Of a stretch of DNA of 64,000 bases, positions 33,904 through 42,794 are shown piece after piece. The position numbers were made by a program, and so were the translations under genes. A model generated the notes under the pieces. It was given only the letters and a program-made list of their open reading frames with translations. It ran no database searches and was not told where the DNA came from. Numbering within the stretch: the first letter of the stretch is position 1; every line of letters starts with the position of its first letter. Where the stretch lies: assembly GCA_965220185.1 (NCBI GenBank), contig OZ244807.1, forward strand, positions 2,935,983 to 2,999,982, given 5' to 3'. The DNA comes from Azotimanducus sp965220185 (GTDB lineage: Bacteria > Pseudomonadota > Gammaproteobacteria > Pseudomonadales > Azotimanducaceae).

Positions 33904-34149
33904 ATGCTCAGTGTGTTCAATGCAACAGAGGCGCGTGCCAATCTGTACCGTCTTATCGATGAAGCAACGGATTCGCACAGACCTGTACTGATCACCGGCA
34001 AGCGCTCCAATGCAGTCCTCCTCTCAGAACAGGATTGGAACGCGATCAACGAAACGCTTTATCTTGTGTCCATCCCCGGCATGCGAGACTCCATACGCGA
34101 AGGATTGCAAACAAGTCTTGAGGACTGCATTGATCGTGTCCCCCGATAG
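33904..34149 (+). CDS. Phd/YefM-family antitoxin without toxin
   Basis: 81 residues, with the family start NATEARANLYRLIDEATDSHRPVLITGKRS (given here by its ends NATEARANL and ITGKRS) and the second half VLLSEQDWNAINETLYL. YefM/Phd proteins repress their own operon and neutralise a YoeB/RelE toxin encoded next to them. No toxin follows within the 48 bp to the methyltransferase start, so this is an orphan antitoxin. A promoter candidate lies just upstream. Confidence 0.88.
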   Translation: MLSVFNATEARANLYRLIDEATDSHRPVLITGKRSNAVLLSEQDWNAINETLYLVSIPGMRDSIREGLQTSLEDCIDRVPR

Positions 34150-34196
34150 GGTTCGGTTGGGCGAGCATCGTAGAACGATTAACCCCATGTAGATGT

Positions 34197-35312
34197 TTGT
34201 ACTCACCTACCACTTCAGAGCATCACGAAATCAGCCCCACGTTCCCAGTCTACTTCGAGTCCGCATTAGGTCAAATGCGTTTGGGCGACTCGTTGTCTTT
34301 TATGAAGGATGACCTTGCTGAGGAATCGGTAGACCTCATCGTCACAAGCCCGCCATTCGGGTTGGTGAGGAAGAAAGAATACGGCAATGTCGATGCAGAG
34401 CACTATGTGGATTGGTTCCGAGACTTCGGACAGGAATTCATGCGGGTGCTGAAGCCCACTGGGTCGCTCGTGATCGATATCGGTGGGTCTTGGAAAGCCG
34501 GGTACCCGACTCGCAGCCTCTATCACTTCGAGCTTGTCGTGATGTTGTGTCGTGACCTCGGCTTCCATTTGGCGCAAGAATTTTTCTGGTGGAACCCGTC
34601 CAAGCTGCCTTCTCCGGCGGAATGGGTGACTGTGCGACGCATTCGTGTGAAAGATGCGGTGAATTGTGTGTGGTGGCTGTCCAAGACACCGTGGCCGAAG
34701 GCGAGCAATCGGCGCGTCCTTGTGCCTTACAGCAACTCAATGAAAGATCTCATAAAGAACGGGTACGTTGCGAGGAAAAGGCCGAGTGGACACGATATTA
34801 GCGCAAACTTTTCCGCTGACAACCAAGCAGCCATTCCACCTAACTTGCTCGCTGTCCCCAATACAGAAAGCAATTCCCGCTATCAGCGCTACTGCAAAAG
34901 GCATGGAATTGCTCAGCATCCGGCTCGCTTCCCGAGCGAGCTGCCAGAGTTCTTTGTGCGCATGCTCACTGATACCGGAGACTTGGTGTTCGATCCGTTC
35001 GCGGGAAGCTGCGTGACCGGAGAGGTGTCTGAACGGCTCAAACGCAAGTGGATTTGCTGCGATTCTTCGGAAACCTACCTTGCTGGCGCGGTTGGACGCT
35101 TTGACTGCGATTCCTCACACGGCGACCTTTTCGCTGACGAACCTCAATGCAAGCCTTCCCGTTCCGCTGCTTACTCAATTCACAACCCATCTGCGCTTTG
35201 GAGCAAGGTTAAATCCGCCGTGCTGCCGAAAGACGGAGGCAGGCGCCGCGCCGTTCAGAAGAACAAAGAGCGTGACGCGAAGAAATCAGAAATGATTGAA
35301 GCGCAGAATTGA
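34197..35312 (+). CDS. Type II DNA methyltransferase, SPPF type
   Basis: DNA N4-cytosine or N6-adenine methylase. The catalytic motif TSPPFGL is near residue 51 and the AdoMet motif FDPFAGSCVTGEVSERL near 265, so the order is catalytic then AdoMet-binding. A basic C-terminal tail follows. TTG start at 34197 without a clear ribosome site. The remnant of a probable endonuclease starts 33 bp downstream. TSPPF is common in N4-cytosine enzymes, so that chemistry is favoured but not certain. Confidence 0.88.
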   Translation: MYSPTTSEHHEISPTFPVYFESALGQMRLGDSLSFMKDDLAEESVDLIVTSPPFGLVRKKEYGNVDAEHYVDWFRDFGQEFMRVLKPTGSLVIDIGGSWKAGYPTRSLYHFELVVMLCRDLGFHLAQEFFWWNPSKLPSPAEWVTVRRIRVKDAVNCVWWLSKTPWPKASNRRVLVPYSNSMKDLIKNGYVARKRPSGHDISANFSADNQAAIPPNLLAVPNTESNSRYQRYCKRHGIAQHPARFPSELPEFFVRMLTDTGDLVFDPFAGSCVTGEVSERLKRKWICCDSSETYLAGAVGRFDCDSSHGDLFADEPQCKPSRSAAYSIHNPSALWSKVKSAVLPKDGGRRRAVQKNKERDAKKSEMIEAQN

Positions 35313-35345
35313 GAATAACGCGCGGACTTAGGGCGTGTTTACACT

Positions 35346-35611
35346 ATGCCCGCTGACGCTGCCGAGACCCGTTTTCCGCCAGACAAGGCCGAGCGAGCGC
35401 TCATGAAATTGCAGATGCCCTTGTAATGGCCTTCAGGGAGTCTGGAGCATCAGCGTTTCTGGAGTCTTCTGCCCGCGAGCAACCGAGAAAATTCCTGGTC
35501 CGGGAGAATGACCGCGTCCTAAGCGTCTGGATTTACATATGGACACTCACGCCCGGCGGCAGGCCAATAGAATGCGCGGTATTTCTACGTGAGCGCAGCG
35601 TGAAGTCATAG
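35346..35611 (+). pseudogene. Fragment of a type II restriction endonuclease
   Basis: From ATG 35346 the frame reads MPADAAETRFPPDKAERAL and then, after a shift near 35400, HEIADALVMAFRESG, followed by QPRKFLVRENDR and SVWIYIWTLTPGGRP to a TAG at 35611. The last segment resembles the N-terminal part of a family of putative restriction enzymes that carry a VYIWTITHGG-type motif. The remainder of the protein is missing. It directly follows a methyltransferase. The family call rests on motif memory, so moderate confidence. Rest of the spacer to 35705: nothing seen. Confidence 0.55.
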
Positions 35612-35705
35612 CCCGCGGGCACTCACGCGAAATTCACGCACACGGGTACACGATGACATCCATCAGTGGATAATCTGCGGTTAGCAGCACACCAACCACG
35701 AACAG

Positions 35706-36608
35706 ATGACACAAACTTCCCACAACCAGGCTGCAGCCCGCGATGATCTTCCCGCAGAATCGATCGCCTGGCTGCGCATCACTCCTTTCATTGCTTTGCA
35801 TCTCGCGTGCCTTGCGCCCTTTGTGGTTGGCGTCAGCGGCATCGCCATTGCCGTGGCCGTCGCTTCCTATGCGCTGCGCGCGTTTGCCGTCAGCGCTTTC
35901 TATCACCGCTGCTTTTCGCATCGCGCCTTTCACGTTAATCGCGTGGTGCAGTTCGTGTTCGCGTTCCTCGGCGCCGCCGCCACGCAACGCGGCCCCTTGT
36001 GGTGGGCCGCTCAGCATCGCTTGCACCACACCCATGCCGACAGCGACGGCGATCCGCATTCATCGCGGCGAGGGTTCTGGTGGTCGCATGTCGCATGGTT
36101 TCTCAGTCGAGGGCATTACCACACGCCCTTGGAGCGGGTGCCCGACCTCGCGCAATTCAAGGAGCTCGCCTGGCTGAACCGCTTCGACCTCGTTGCGCCA
36201 GTGAGCTTCGCCATCGCCATGTTCGCACTTGGCGAAGCATTGGAGCCCGCCTTCCCGCAGACAAACGGCTGGCAAATGCTGGTGTGGGGCTATGTCATAT
36301 CGACTGTCGCGCTCATGCACGCGACCTTCATGGTGAACTCGCTCTCGCACCGCTTCGGCAAGCGCCGCTTCGCCACCGCCGATCACAGCCGCAACAATGC
36401 CTGGCTCGCGCTCATCACCTTTGGCGAAGGCTGGCACAACAACCATCACCGCTACGCGTCGAGCGCGCGTCTCGGATTTTACTGGTGGCAGGTTGATTTC
36501 GCGTGGATGGGATTGAAAGTGCTCGCTTGGCTCGGTCTCGTGCGGAACCTCAAGACACCGCCTGATGCCATCCTCCGAGAAGGCTCAGAAGGCACCACAC
36601 AGGCGTAG
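35706..36608 (+). CDS. Fatty acid desaturase (acyl-CoA delta-9 type)
   Basis: Membrane di-iron desaturase. The three His boxes are HRCFSHR (about residue 67), HRLHH (about 105) and HNNHHR (about 245); four hydrophobic helices. 300 residues, complete. First gene of a run of five overlapping or close genes for lipid modification. No clear ribosome site before ATG 35706. Confidence 0.92.
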   Translation: MTQTSHNQAAARDDLPAESIAWLRITPFIALHLACLAPFVVGVSGIAIAVAVASYALRAFAVSAFYHRCFSHRAFHVNRVVQFVFAFLGAAATQRGPLWWAAQHRLHHTHADSDGDPHSSRRGFWWSHVAWFLSRGHYHTPLERVPDLAQFKELAWLNRFDLVAPVSFAIAMFALGEALEPAFPQTNGWQMLVWGYVISTVALMHATFMVNSLSHRFGKRRFATADHSRNNAWLALITFGEGWHNNHHRYASSARLGFYWWQVDFAWMGLKVLAWLGLVRNLKTPPDAILREGSEGTTQA

Positions 36609-36612
36609 CGCC

Positions 36613-37839
36613 ATGCGCGTGGCAATCGTCGGCGGCGGCATTTCGGGGATGGCGGCGGCGCACGAAGCGCAAGCCTTTGCCGATGTCACCCTGTTCGAGG
36701 CGGCTTCCCGGCTCGGCGGCCACACGGACACCCACAACTTGCTTGTCGGCGAGCGCGCCTTCTCGATTGACTCAGGGTTCATCATCTTCAATCGCATCAA
36801 CTATCCGCTCTTCTCAGCGTGGCTTGATGCGCTCGGCGTCGCCTCGCAACCGACAGAAATGTCGTTTGGCGTGCGCACTGCGGATGGCTTCGAGTACGGC
36901 ACTTCGGGCTTGGATGCGCTCTTTTGCCAGCGCCGCAATCTTGTTCGGCTCGACTTCTTGAGAATGCTCGGCGACATTCGGCGCTTCTATCGCAGCGCGG
37001 GCAGCGTCGCTGCCGATGATTCGCGAACACTTGCAGCCTATCTGCGCGACGAGCGCTACTCGAAGGCATTTGCCGAACACCACCTGCTGCCCATGTGCGC
37101 CGCGCTCTGGAGTGCGCCTGACGAGGAAGCTCGCAAGCTGGCGATCGGCCATGTGGCCGTTTTTATGGTCAACCACGGGCTGACACTGATGAAAGGGCGC
37201 CCGGAGTGGCGAGTTGTTCGAGGTGGTTCGGGCGCGTATGTGCGCGCTTTTGTGGACGCTTTTGGCGGCCAAGTCCGTCGCAATTGCGCAGTGCGCTCGA
37301 TCAGGGAGGATCGCTCCGGCGTCCTTGTCACAACCGACCAGGGCAGCGATCAATTCGACCATGTCATCCTCGCCTGCCACAGCGACGATGCCTGCACGCT
37401 CATCGAACCGACACACGCCGCGCACGAAGTGCTCGGCGCCATCGCCTACCAGCCGAATCGCGCGGTGCTGCATTCAGATGCGCGGGTCATGCCTCGCTCC
37501 CCCGCCGCTTGGTCGAGTTGGAATGTCTACATTGACAAGCATGGTCGGTACGAGTTCACCTATTGGATGAATCGGCTGCAAGGGCTTGCAAGCAAGCCGC
37601 AGTTCTTTGTCACGCTGAATCCTGTTCGCGAGCTCGACCGCGTGTGGGTGGAACGAGACTATCGCCATCCAATCTTCTCGATCGAGGCTCACGCCGCCAA
37701 GCAGAGGCTGCATGAGCTCCACGCTGGCACGCGCATTTCCTATTGCGGAGCGTGGACGGGGTGGGGCTTTCACGAGGACGGCTTCAGAAGCGGTGTGGAA
37801 GCCGCCACCCGCGCTGCAAATACTGCCAATGCTGCATGA
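36613..37839 (+). CDS. FAD/NAD(P)-binding amine-oxidase-like protein
   Basis: Flavoprotein with Rossmann motif VAIVGGGISGMAAAHEA at the N-terminus and the amine-oxidase C-terminus ISYCGAWTGWGFHEDGF. In Rhodobacter and relatives homologues in such clusters (UfaD) take part in furan fatty acid synthesis. ATG at 36613, 4 bp after the desaturase stop. 408 residues. Overlaps DUF1365 by 11 bp. Confidence 0.9.
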   Translation: MRVAIVGGGISGMAAAHEAQAFADVTLFEAASRLGGHTDTHNLLVGERAFSIDSGFIIFNRINYPLFSAWLDALGVASQPTEMSFGVRTADGFEYGTSGLDALFCQRRNLVRLDFLRMLGDIRRFYRSAGSVAADDSRTLAAYLRDERYSKAFAEHHLLPMCAALWSAPDEEARKLAIGHVAVFMVNHGLTLMKGRPEWRVVRGGSGAYVRAFVDAFGGQVRRNCAVRSIREDRSGVLVTTDQGSDQFDHVILACHSDDACTLIEPTHAAHEVLGAIAYQPNRAVLHSDARVMPRSPAAWSSWNVYIDKHGRYEFTYWMNRLQGLASKPQFFVTLNPVRELDRVWVERDYRHPIFSIEAHAAKQRLHELHAGTRISYCGAWTGWGFHEDGFRSGVEAATRAANTANAA

Positions 37840-38539
37840 ACGCAGCTTCCAAGGCACTGTCAGCCATATGCGGCGTTTCCCGAGCCGCCATGGATTTCGC
37901 TATCCACTCTGGATGCTGTACGTCGATCTGGAGCGGATCGACGCAGTGCCGCTTGTCCGTCCCCGGCTTCTCGCATCGGTGGACCGAGGACACCTGCTGA
38001 GCGCCGACGATGTGCGCAATGAACTTGTGAAATTGAGCGCGGGCCATGTCATTCGCGCCCCAACGCGGATTTTCGCGCTTACCCAGCCGCGTTCGCTTGG
38101 CGCCTCGTTCAATCCGGTGAACTTCTATTTCTGCTTTGCTGGCGAGCAGCTCGCGGCGCTTCTGCTGCAAGTCACCAACACGCCTTGGGGCGAACGCTAC
38201 TGCTATGCGCTGCGCGCGCAAGGCGCATCGAACACGCATAGTTTTCGCTTCGACAAGGATTTTCATGTGTCGCCGTTTCTGCCAATGAGCGGCCACTACC
38301 GACTGCGACTGCGAATGACCGATGATGCGATCAAAATCGCCATGCGCCTCACCACCGGCGAGGGGCCATTGTCCGCGTGCCTTGCGCTGCGCGCCAAGCC
38401 GCTGACTCGCCTTGAAGTCCTGCGCGGTGCGCTGCGCAGGCCAGCGCAAAGTGCGTTCACGCTCGCTCGAATCCATTGGCAGGCAGCGCGTCTTTTCCTC
38501 AAGCGGACTCCCTTTCACCCCCACCCATCCAAGCTGTGA
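37829..38539 (+). CDS. DUF1365 protein
   Basis: Member of the DUF1365 family, nearly always next to a FAD amine oxidase and a cyclopropane synthase. Motifs: RFPSRHGFRYPLWMLYVDL, GASFNPVNFYFCF, EVTNTPWGERYCY-like stretch (QVTNTPWGERYCY) and KDFHVSPFLPM. Start ATG 37829 overlaps the FAD gene, stop TGA overlaps the next start (TGATG). Function unknown; probably lipid related. Confidence 0.9.
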   Translation: MLHERSFQGTVSHMRRFPSRHGFRYPLWMLYVDLERIDAVPLVRPRLLASVDRGHLLSADDVRNELVKLSAGHVIRAPTRIFALTQPRSLGASFNPVNFYFCFAGEQLAALLLQVTNTPWGERYCYALRAQGASNTHSFRFDKDFHVSPFLPMSGHYRLRLRMTDDAIKIAMRLTTGEGPLSACLALRAKPLTRLEVLRGALRRPAQSAFTLARIHWQAARLFLKRTPFHPHPSKL

Positions 38540-39744
38540 TGATCGCGCGGAAATTTGTCCATACGGCGCTTTCCTCCATCGCCGAAGGCACGCTGGTGAT
38601 TGTCGATGCAAAAGGCGCTTCGACATTCGGCAGCGGCGCAATGCAGGCAACGCTCACCGTTCACAACGCGGCCTTCTACGCCAAGCTGTTGCGAGGCGCA
38701 TCGCTTGCTGCGGGCACAAGCTACATGGACGGCGACTGGGACTGCGACGACCTCGTGGCGCTCATGCGCATCATGGCACGCAATCGAGGCGCGCTCGACG
38801 GCTTAGGTAGCGCGGCGGCAGTGCCGATGCGCATCTATCACGTGCTTGAGCACGCATTCAGGCGAAATTCGCGCACCGGCAGCCGTCGCAATATTGAAGC
38901 GCACTATGACTTGGGTGATGACCTGTTCCGGCTGTTTCTCGACAAGCGCATGATGTACTCATCAGCTGTGTTCGAGACCGGCGAGGAAACCTTGGACGAA
39001 GCGAGCGACGCCAAGCTGATGCGCCTGTGCAGGAAGCTTGATCTGAAAAGCAGCGATCATTTGCTCGAAATCGGCACAGGCTGGGGCGGGCTTGCGATGT
39101 TCGCCGCTGAGCGCTTTGGCTGCCGCGTCACCACCACGACCATCTCGAAGGCGCAGCATACGCACGCCAAGACACAGGTTGCCGCGGCAGGTCTGGGCGA
39201 CCGGGTGGAAGTGCTGTGCGCTGATTACCGATCACTGTCTGGCCAGTATGACAAGCTGGTGTCCGTGGAGATGGTCGAAGCGGTGGGACATCAATACCTC
39301 GACACCTACTTTCAAGCCTGCGCGCGACTTCTGCGCCCTCACGGGCTGATGGCGATGCAGGCCATCACTATCCGCGACGCCGCCTACCGCCGCGCACTCA
39401 AGACTGTTGACTTCATCAAGAAGTACATCTTCCCCGGCGGGTTCATGCCGTGCAACAGCGTTCTCACTGCTTCGGCGGGGTCGGCTGGCCTGACATTGGT
39501 CAACCTTGAAGACTTCGGCCCGGATTACGCGCGAACGCTTCGCGCCTGGCGCGAGCGCCTTGAGCGAAACCGCTCGCAAGCCATCGCACTCGGCTACGAT
39601 GAGCGCTTCTTGAGGATGTGGCGATTCTATTTCGCCTATTGCGAAGGCGGCTTTATGGAGCGCAGCATCAGCGATGTGCAAATTCTTTTGACGATGCCCG
39701 AATACACAGGCCAGGTCTGGCGAGCTCATGCGCCGAGTCCTTGA
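38539..39744 (+). CDS. Cyclopropane-fatty-acyl-phospholipid synthase-type methyltransferase
   Basis: AdoMet-dependent enzyme acting on unsaturated chains of phospholipids. Contains IEAHYDLGDDLF (CFA hallmark, about residue 117), the AdoMet motif LEIGTGWGGLAMFAAE (about 170), VEMVEAVGHQYLDTYF and KKYIFPGGFMPC. 401 residues from ATG 38539. Overlaps the following methyltransferase by 17 bp. Confidence 0.92.
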   Translation: MIARKFVHTALSSIAEGTLVIVDAKGASTFGSGAMQATLTVHNAAFYAKLLRGASLAAGTSYMDGDWDCDDLVALMRIMARNRGALDGLGSAAAVPMRIYHVLEHAFRRNSRTGSRRNIEAHYDLGDDLFRLFLDKRMMYSSAVFETGEETLDEASDAKLMRLCRKLDLKSSDHLLEIGTGWGGLAMFAAERFGCRVTTTTISKAQHTHAKTQVAAAGLGDRVEVLCADYRSLSGQYDKLVSVEMVEAVGHQYLDTYFQACARLLRPHGLMAMQAITIRDAAYRRALKTVDFIKKYIFPGGFMPCNSVLTASAGSAGLTLVNLEDFGPDYARTLRAWRERLERNRSQAIALGYDERFLRMWRFYFAYCEGGFMERSISDVQILLTMPEYTGQVWRAHAPSP

Positions 39745-40759
39745 TCTCGCCGAATGCGGCCTGCTGCCCGATGCGCTGATCAGACTTGGCGCGCGGCGAC
39801 TCTGTCGTGAACGGCTGCGTGGAGAATTCTTGCACGATGTCGAGCGCGCATCGCGGCGCTATGCGGCCATGCTCGACGAATTGCGGCAAAGCCCGCTTGC
39901 CTTGCAGCCGGAAGCCGCCAACGAGCAGCATTACGAAGTTCCGGCGGCGTTCTTTCGACAGGTATTAGGCCCGCGCATGAAATACAGCGCCTGCTATTGG
40001 CCAGAGAATGTGCGTGCGCTCGCCGATGCGGAAACCGCCATGCTCGAACTCTACGGCGAGCGCGCCAAGCTTGAGGACGGCATGCGCATCCTTGATCTTG
40101 GCTGCGGATGGGGCGCGTTTACCCTGTGGGCGGCAGAACGCTTCCCGAATTCGCGCATTCTGGCGGTATCCAACTCTCACTCGCAAAAAACGATGATCGA
40201 ATCACAAGCGAGCGCCCTTGGCTTTGACAACATCGAGGTGCGCACCGCAGATGTCAATCAGCTACAGCTCGATGAGCGCTTTGACCGCGTGGTGTCAATT
40301 GAAATGTTCGAGCATGTGCGAAACTACGCTTCGCTTCTTGAGCGCATCAGCGGCTGGCTGAACGCGGATGGACTGCTGTTCGTACACATCTTTTGCCACC
40401 GGCACCTGATGTATCCCTTTGAAGACGAAGGCGATGCGAATTGGATGGCTCGCCACTTCTTCACAGGTGGCCTGATGCCAGCGCGCGACACCTTGCTGTG
40501 CTTTCAAGATCACCTGCGCTTGGTTCAGCGCTGGGAGCTCTCCGGCAACCATTACCGCAAAACCGCGCGCGCCTGGCTTGATAATCTCGATGCTGGGCGA
40601 GAAGCCGTAGCCGCTGCCCTTGCTCGCGGCGAATCCGACTTCGACCCACGAGCGGTGCAGCGCTGGCGCATGTTCTTCATGGCCTGCGAAGTCCTGTTTG
40701 GCTTCTCAAACGGCAACGAATGGCTGGTCGCCCACTATCTGTTTGCGCCGCATGAATGA
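39728..40759 (+). CDS. Second CFA-like SAM methyltransferase (UfaM-like)
   Basis: 343 residues with QHYEVPAAFFRQVLG, the AdoMet motif LDLGCGWGAFTLWAAE (about residue 122) and IEMFEHVRNY. More distant from classical CFA synthase than the previous gene. In species that make methylated furan fatty acids a similar enzyme (UfaM) methylates the acyl chain. ATG 39728 overlaps the previous gene; the kinase start overlaps its end by 8 bp. Confidence 0.85.
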   Translation: MRRVLDLAECGLLPDALIRLGARRLCRERLRGEFLHDVERASRRYAAMLDELRQSPLALQPEAANEQHYEVPAAFFRQVLGPRMKYSACYWPENVRALADAETAMLELYGERAKLEDGMRILDLGCGWGAFTLWAAERFPNSRILAVSNSHSQKTMIESQASALGFDNIEVRTADVNQLQLDERFDRVVSIEMFEHVRNYASLLERISGWLNADGLLFVHIFCHRHLMYPFEDEGDANWMARHFFTGGLMPARDTLLCFQDHLRLVQRWELSGNHYRKTARAWLDNLDAGREAVAAALARGESDFDPRAVQRWRMFFMACEVLFGFSNGNEWLVAHYLFAPHE

Positions 40760-42110
40760 GATGTCGCCGACGCGCCCCGGTTTGCGGGCTCGTCTTGGAC
40801 GGCTGTTTGCAGTGCAGCTCGCCGTTATCGGCACAGCGACATTAATCGGCATCTTCATCACGCAGCTTGTGGTCGAGGATATGTTGACGCGCCGGGCGCT
40901 CAATGCCGAAGCCGCGCACTTCTGGACGCTTTGGCAGAGCAATCCACGGCAACCGCTCCCCGATACTGCCAATCTGCGCGGCTACTTGACCGACCGCGAC
41001 AGCCTGTCCGCCGACCGCTTTGAGCATGTGCCGAAGTCTTTGCGCACCGAGCCGCCCGGATTTCGGCGCATTCATTTGCATGGCGCGAGCAGGTTGGCGC
41101 ATGTCTCCGATCAGGACGGGTTTCGCCTGTATCTTGTGTTTGAAGCCGACCAAGTATCCGATCTGGCGTTCTACTTCGGCACCCTGCCGCTATCAATCGT
41201 ATTGCTGCTGATCTACGGGCTGCTTTTCGTCGCCTATCGCTGGTCGCAGGCGGCGCTCTCGCCAATCGTGCGTATTGCACGACAACTCGATGTGGCGGGA
41301 CTCGACAACATCGATAATAGGGGCGGACTCGCGCTCGACTTCGCATCACTGCGCGCCAATGCCGATACCGAGGTGGCGACCATGATCGATGCGCTTGAGC
41401 ACTTTGCGATGCGATTGACCGATGCGGTGGAGCGTGAGCGGGTGTTCACCCGCGATGCCGGCCATGAGCTGCGCACACCGCTTGCGGTATTCAAAGGCTC
41501 CTTGGATTTGCTTGAGCGCGACCGCGACCGCGACCGCGACCGCAACCGCCCAGCTCACGACCGAGAGGCGCTCAAGCGAATGCGCCGCACAGTGGATGAG
41601 ATGGAGTCGCTGCTTGAAACGCTGTTGCTGCTCGCTCGCAATGCCGATGCCGACAACGCATCGCCTGCATCGCCGACGCCCGTTGCGCCCCTTCTCCTTG
41701 CCGAGGTGGATGCCATGCAAGCGGCGGCGAGCGTGCGCGGAAACTCGCTGACGGCGAAAGTGGACACCCAGATCGAGGTCAGAGCGCCCGCTGCCGTGCT
41801 GCGCAGCGTTGTGGGGAATCTGCTGCGTAATGCCGTTGCCTATACGACTGGCGGCATCATCGAAGTGACGCTGTTCACCGATGGCATTCGCGTTGAGGAC
41901 AACGGCATCGGCATGTCCCGCGAGGAACTCGCCAACATGTTTGAGCCGTTCTATCGAGCCGAAGCAAGCCGCGGCGCGAGTGAGGGGCATGGCCTTGGAC
42001 TCGCCATTGTTCGTCGCCTCTGTCAACAATACGGCTGGACAATGAGCGCCCGCAGCCAGCCGGGGCAGGGCACGACCATGGAGCTACGATTCGTCAGCGA
42101 TTCGAATTGA
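40752..42110 (+). CDS. Membrane sensor histidine kinase
   Basis: Two transmembrane helices (about residues 19-38 and 138-160) around a periplasmic sensor, HAMP-like linker, DHp with phospho-His in AGHELRTPLAVFKGS (about 240), then HATPase with N-box NLLRNAVAY, G1 DNGIGM and G2 GHGLGLAI. The ATG at 40752 (or 40761) overlaps the lipid methyltransferase end. Just after the His is an (RD) repeat. Its regulator is the convergent gene 42094-42792. Confidence 0.9.
   Translation: MNEMSPTRPGLRARLGRLFAVQLAVIGTATLIGIFITQLVVEDMLTRRALNAEAAHFWTLWQSNPRQPLPDTANLRGYLTDRDSLSADRFEHVPKSLRTEPPGFRRIHLHGASRLAHVSDQDGFRLYLVFEADQVSDLAFYFGTLPLSIVLLLIYGLLFVAYRWSQAALSPIVRIARQLDVAGLDNIDNRGGLALDFASLRANADTEVATMIDALEHFAMRLTDAVERERVFTRDAGHELRTPLAVFKGSLDLLERDRDRDRDRNRPAHDREALKRMRRTVDEMESLLETLLLLARNADADNASPASPTPVAPLLLAEVDAMQAAASVRGNSLTAKVDTQIEVRAPAAVLRSVVGNLLRNAVAYTTGGIIEVTLFTDGIRVEDNGIGMSREELANMFEPFYRAEASRGASEGHGLGLAIVRRLCQQYGWTMSARSQPGQGTTMELRFVSDSN
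41517..41546. repeat. Hexanucleotide repeat in the kinase DHp region
   Basis: Four perfect 6-bp units plus a variant fifth, encoding Arg-Asp repeats about 12 residues after the phospho-His. Copy changes keep the frame. Confidence 0.9.
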
Positions 42111-42792
42111 CGGCATCGTCAATGTCGAGCCGATAGCCGCGGCCAGGAATGGTGGCGACCAATGGCGTCTCGAACGGCCGGTCGAGCGCTTGGCGAAGCT
42201 TGTACAGGTGGCTGCGCAAGGCATCGCTCTCCGGCGGTGCATCGCCCCATAGCTCATGCTCAAGCGCTCGCCTCGAAACAACCTTGGGATGCTCACGCAT
42301 CAATACGTGCAGAATCTCGAAGGCGGTGCCGGTCAGTGCGATCAGTTGCCCTTGGCGGCGCACTTCGAGTGTTTCGGCGTCAAGAGACAGCTCTGCCAGC
42401 TCATAGCGGACATTGATGCCCTTCGAGCGCCGCGCCAAGGCTTCAATTCGAGCCGCCAGTTCGGGCATGTCGAAGGGTTTAATCAAGTAGTCGTCTGCGC
42501 CGGCCTCGAATCCACTCAATTTGTCGTCGAGCTGGTCGCGCGCGGTCAGCATGATGACAGGCGTGGTGATCTTGGCGTCATTGCGCAGACGCTTGCACAC
42601 GGTCATGCCGTCCACGCCGGGCAGCATCAGGTCAAGCACGATCACGTCATAGCGCTCCGTCACCGCCAAGTGCAATGCCACCAGTCCGTCGGCGGCGTAG
42701 TCGACTGCATGGCCGCAAGCCTCCAGGTACGCGCCTGTTGTTTCGGCAAGTGTGCGGTGATCTTCGACGAGCAGGATGTTCAGATTATTCAT
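42094..42792 (-). CDS. OmpR-family response regulator
   Basis: Receiver domain with Asp in VIVLDLMLPGVDGM (about residue 52) and Lys in YLIKPFD, then a winged-helix DNA-binding domain ending in VATIPGRGYRL. 232 residues from ATG 42792. Convergent with the kinase gene and overlapping its end by 17 bp, so the pair is not one operon. Target genes unknown; the lipid operon is a candidate. Confidence 0.9.
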   Translation of the reverse strand: MNNLNILLVEDHRTLAETTGAYLEACGHAVDYAADGLVALHLAVTERYDVIVLDLMLPGVDGMTVCKRLRNDAKITTPVIMLTARDQLDDKLSGFEAGADDYLIKPFDMPELAARIEALARRSKGINVRYELAELSLDAETLEVRRQGQLIALTGTAFEILHVLMREHPKVVSRRALEHELWGDAPPESDALRSHLYKLRQALDRPFETPLVATIPGRGYRLDIDDAVNSNR

Positions 42793-42794
42793 GG

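Noticed and set aside
33485..33904. 139-codon minus-strand ORF before hsdR
   Set aside because: Overlaps the 65-codon ORF and the antitoxin promoter; composition not protein-like. The shorter ORF coupled to hsdR is preferred.
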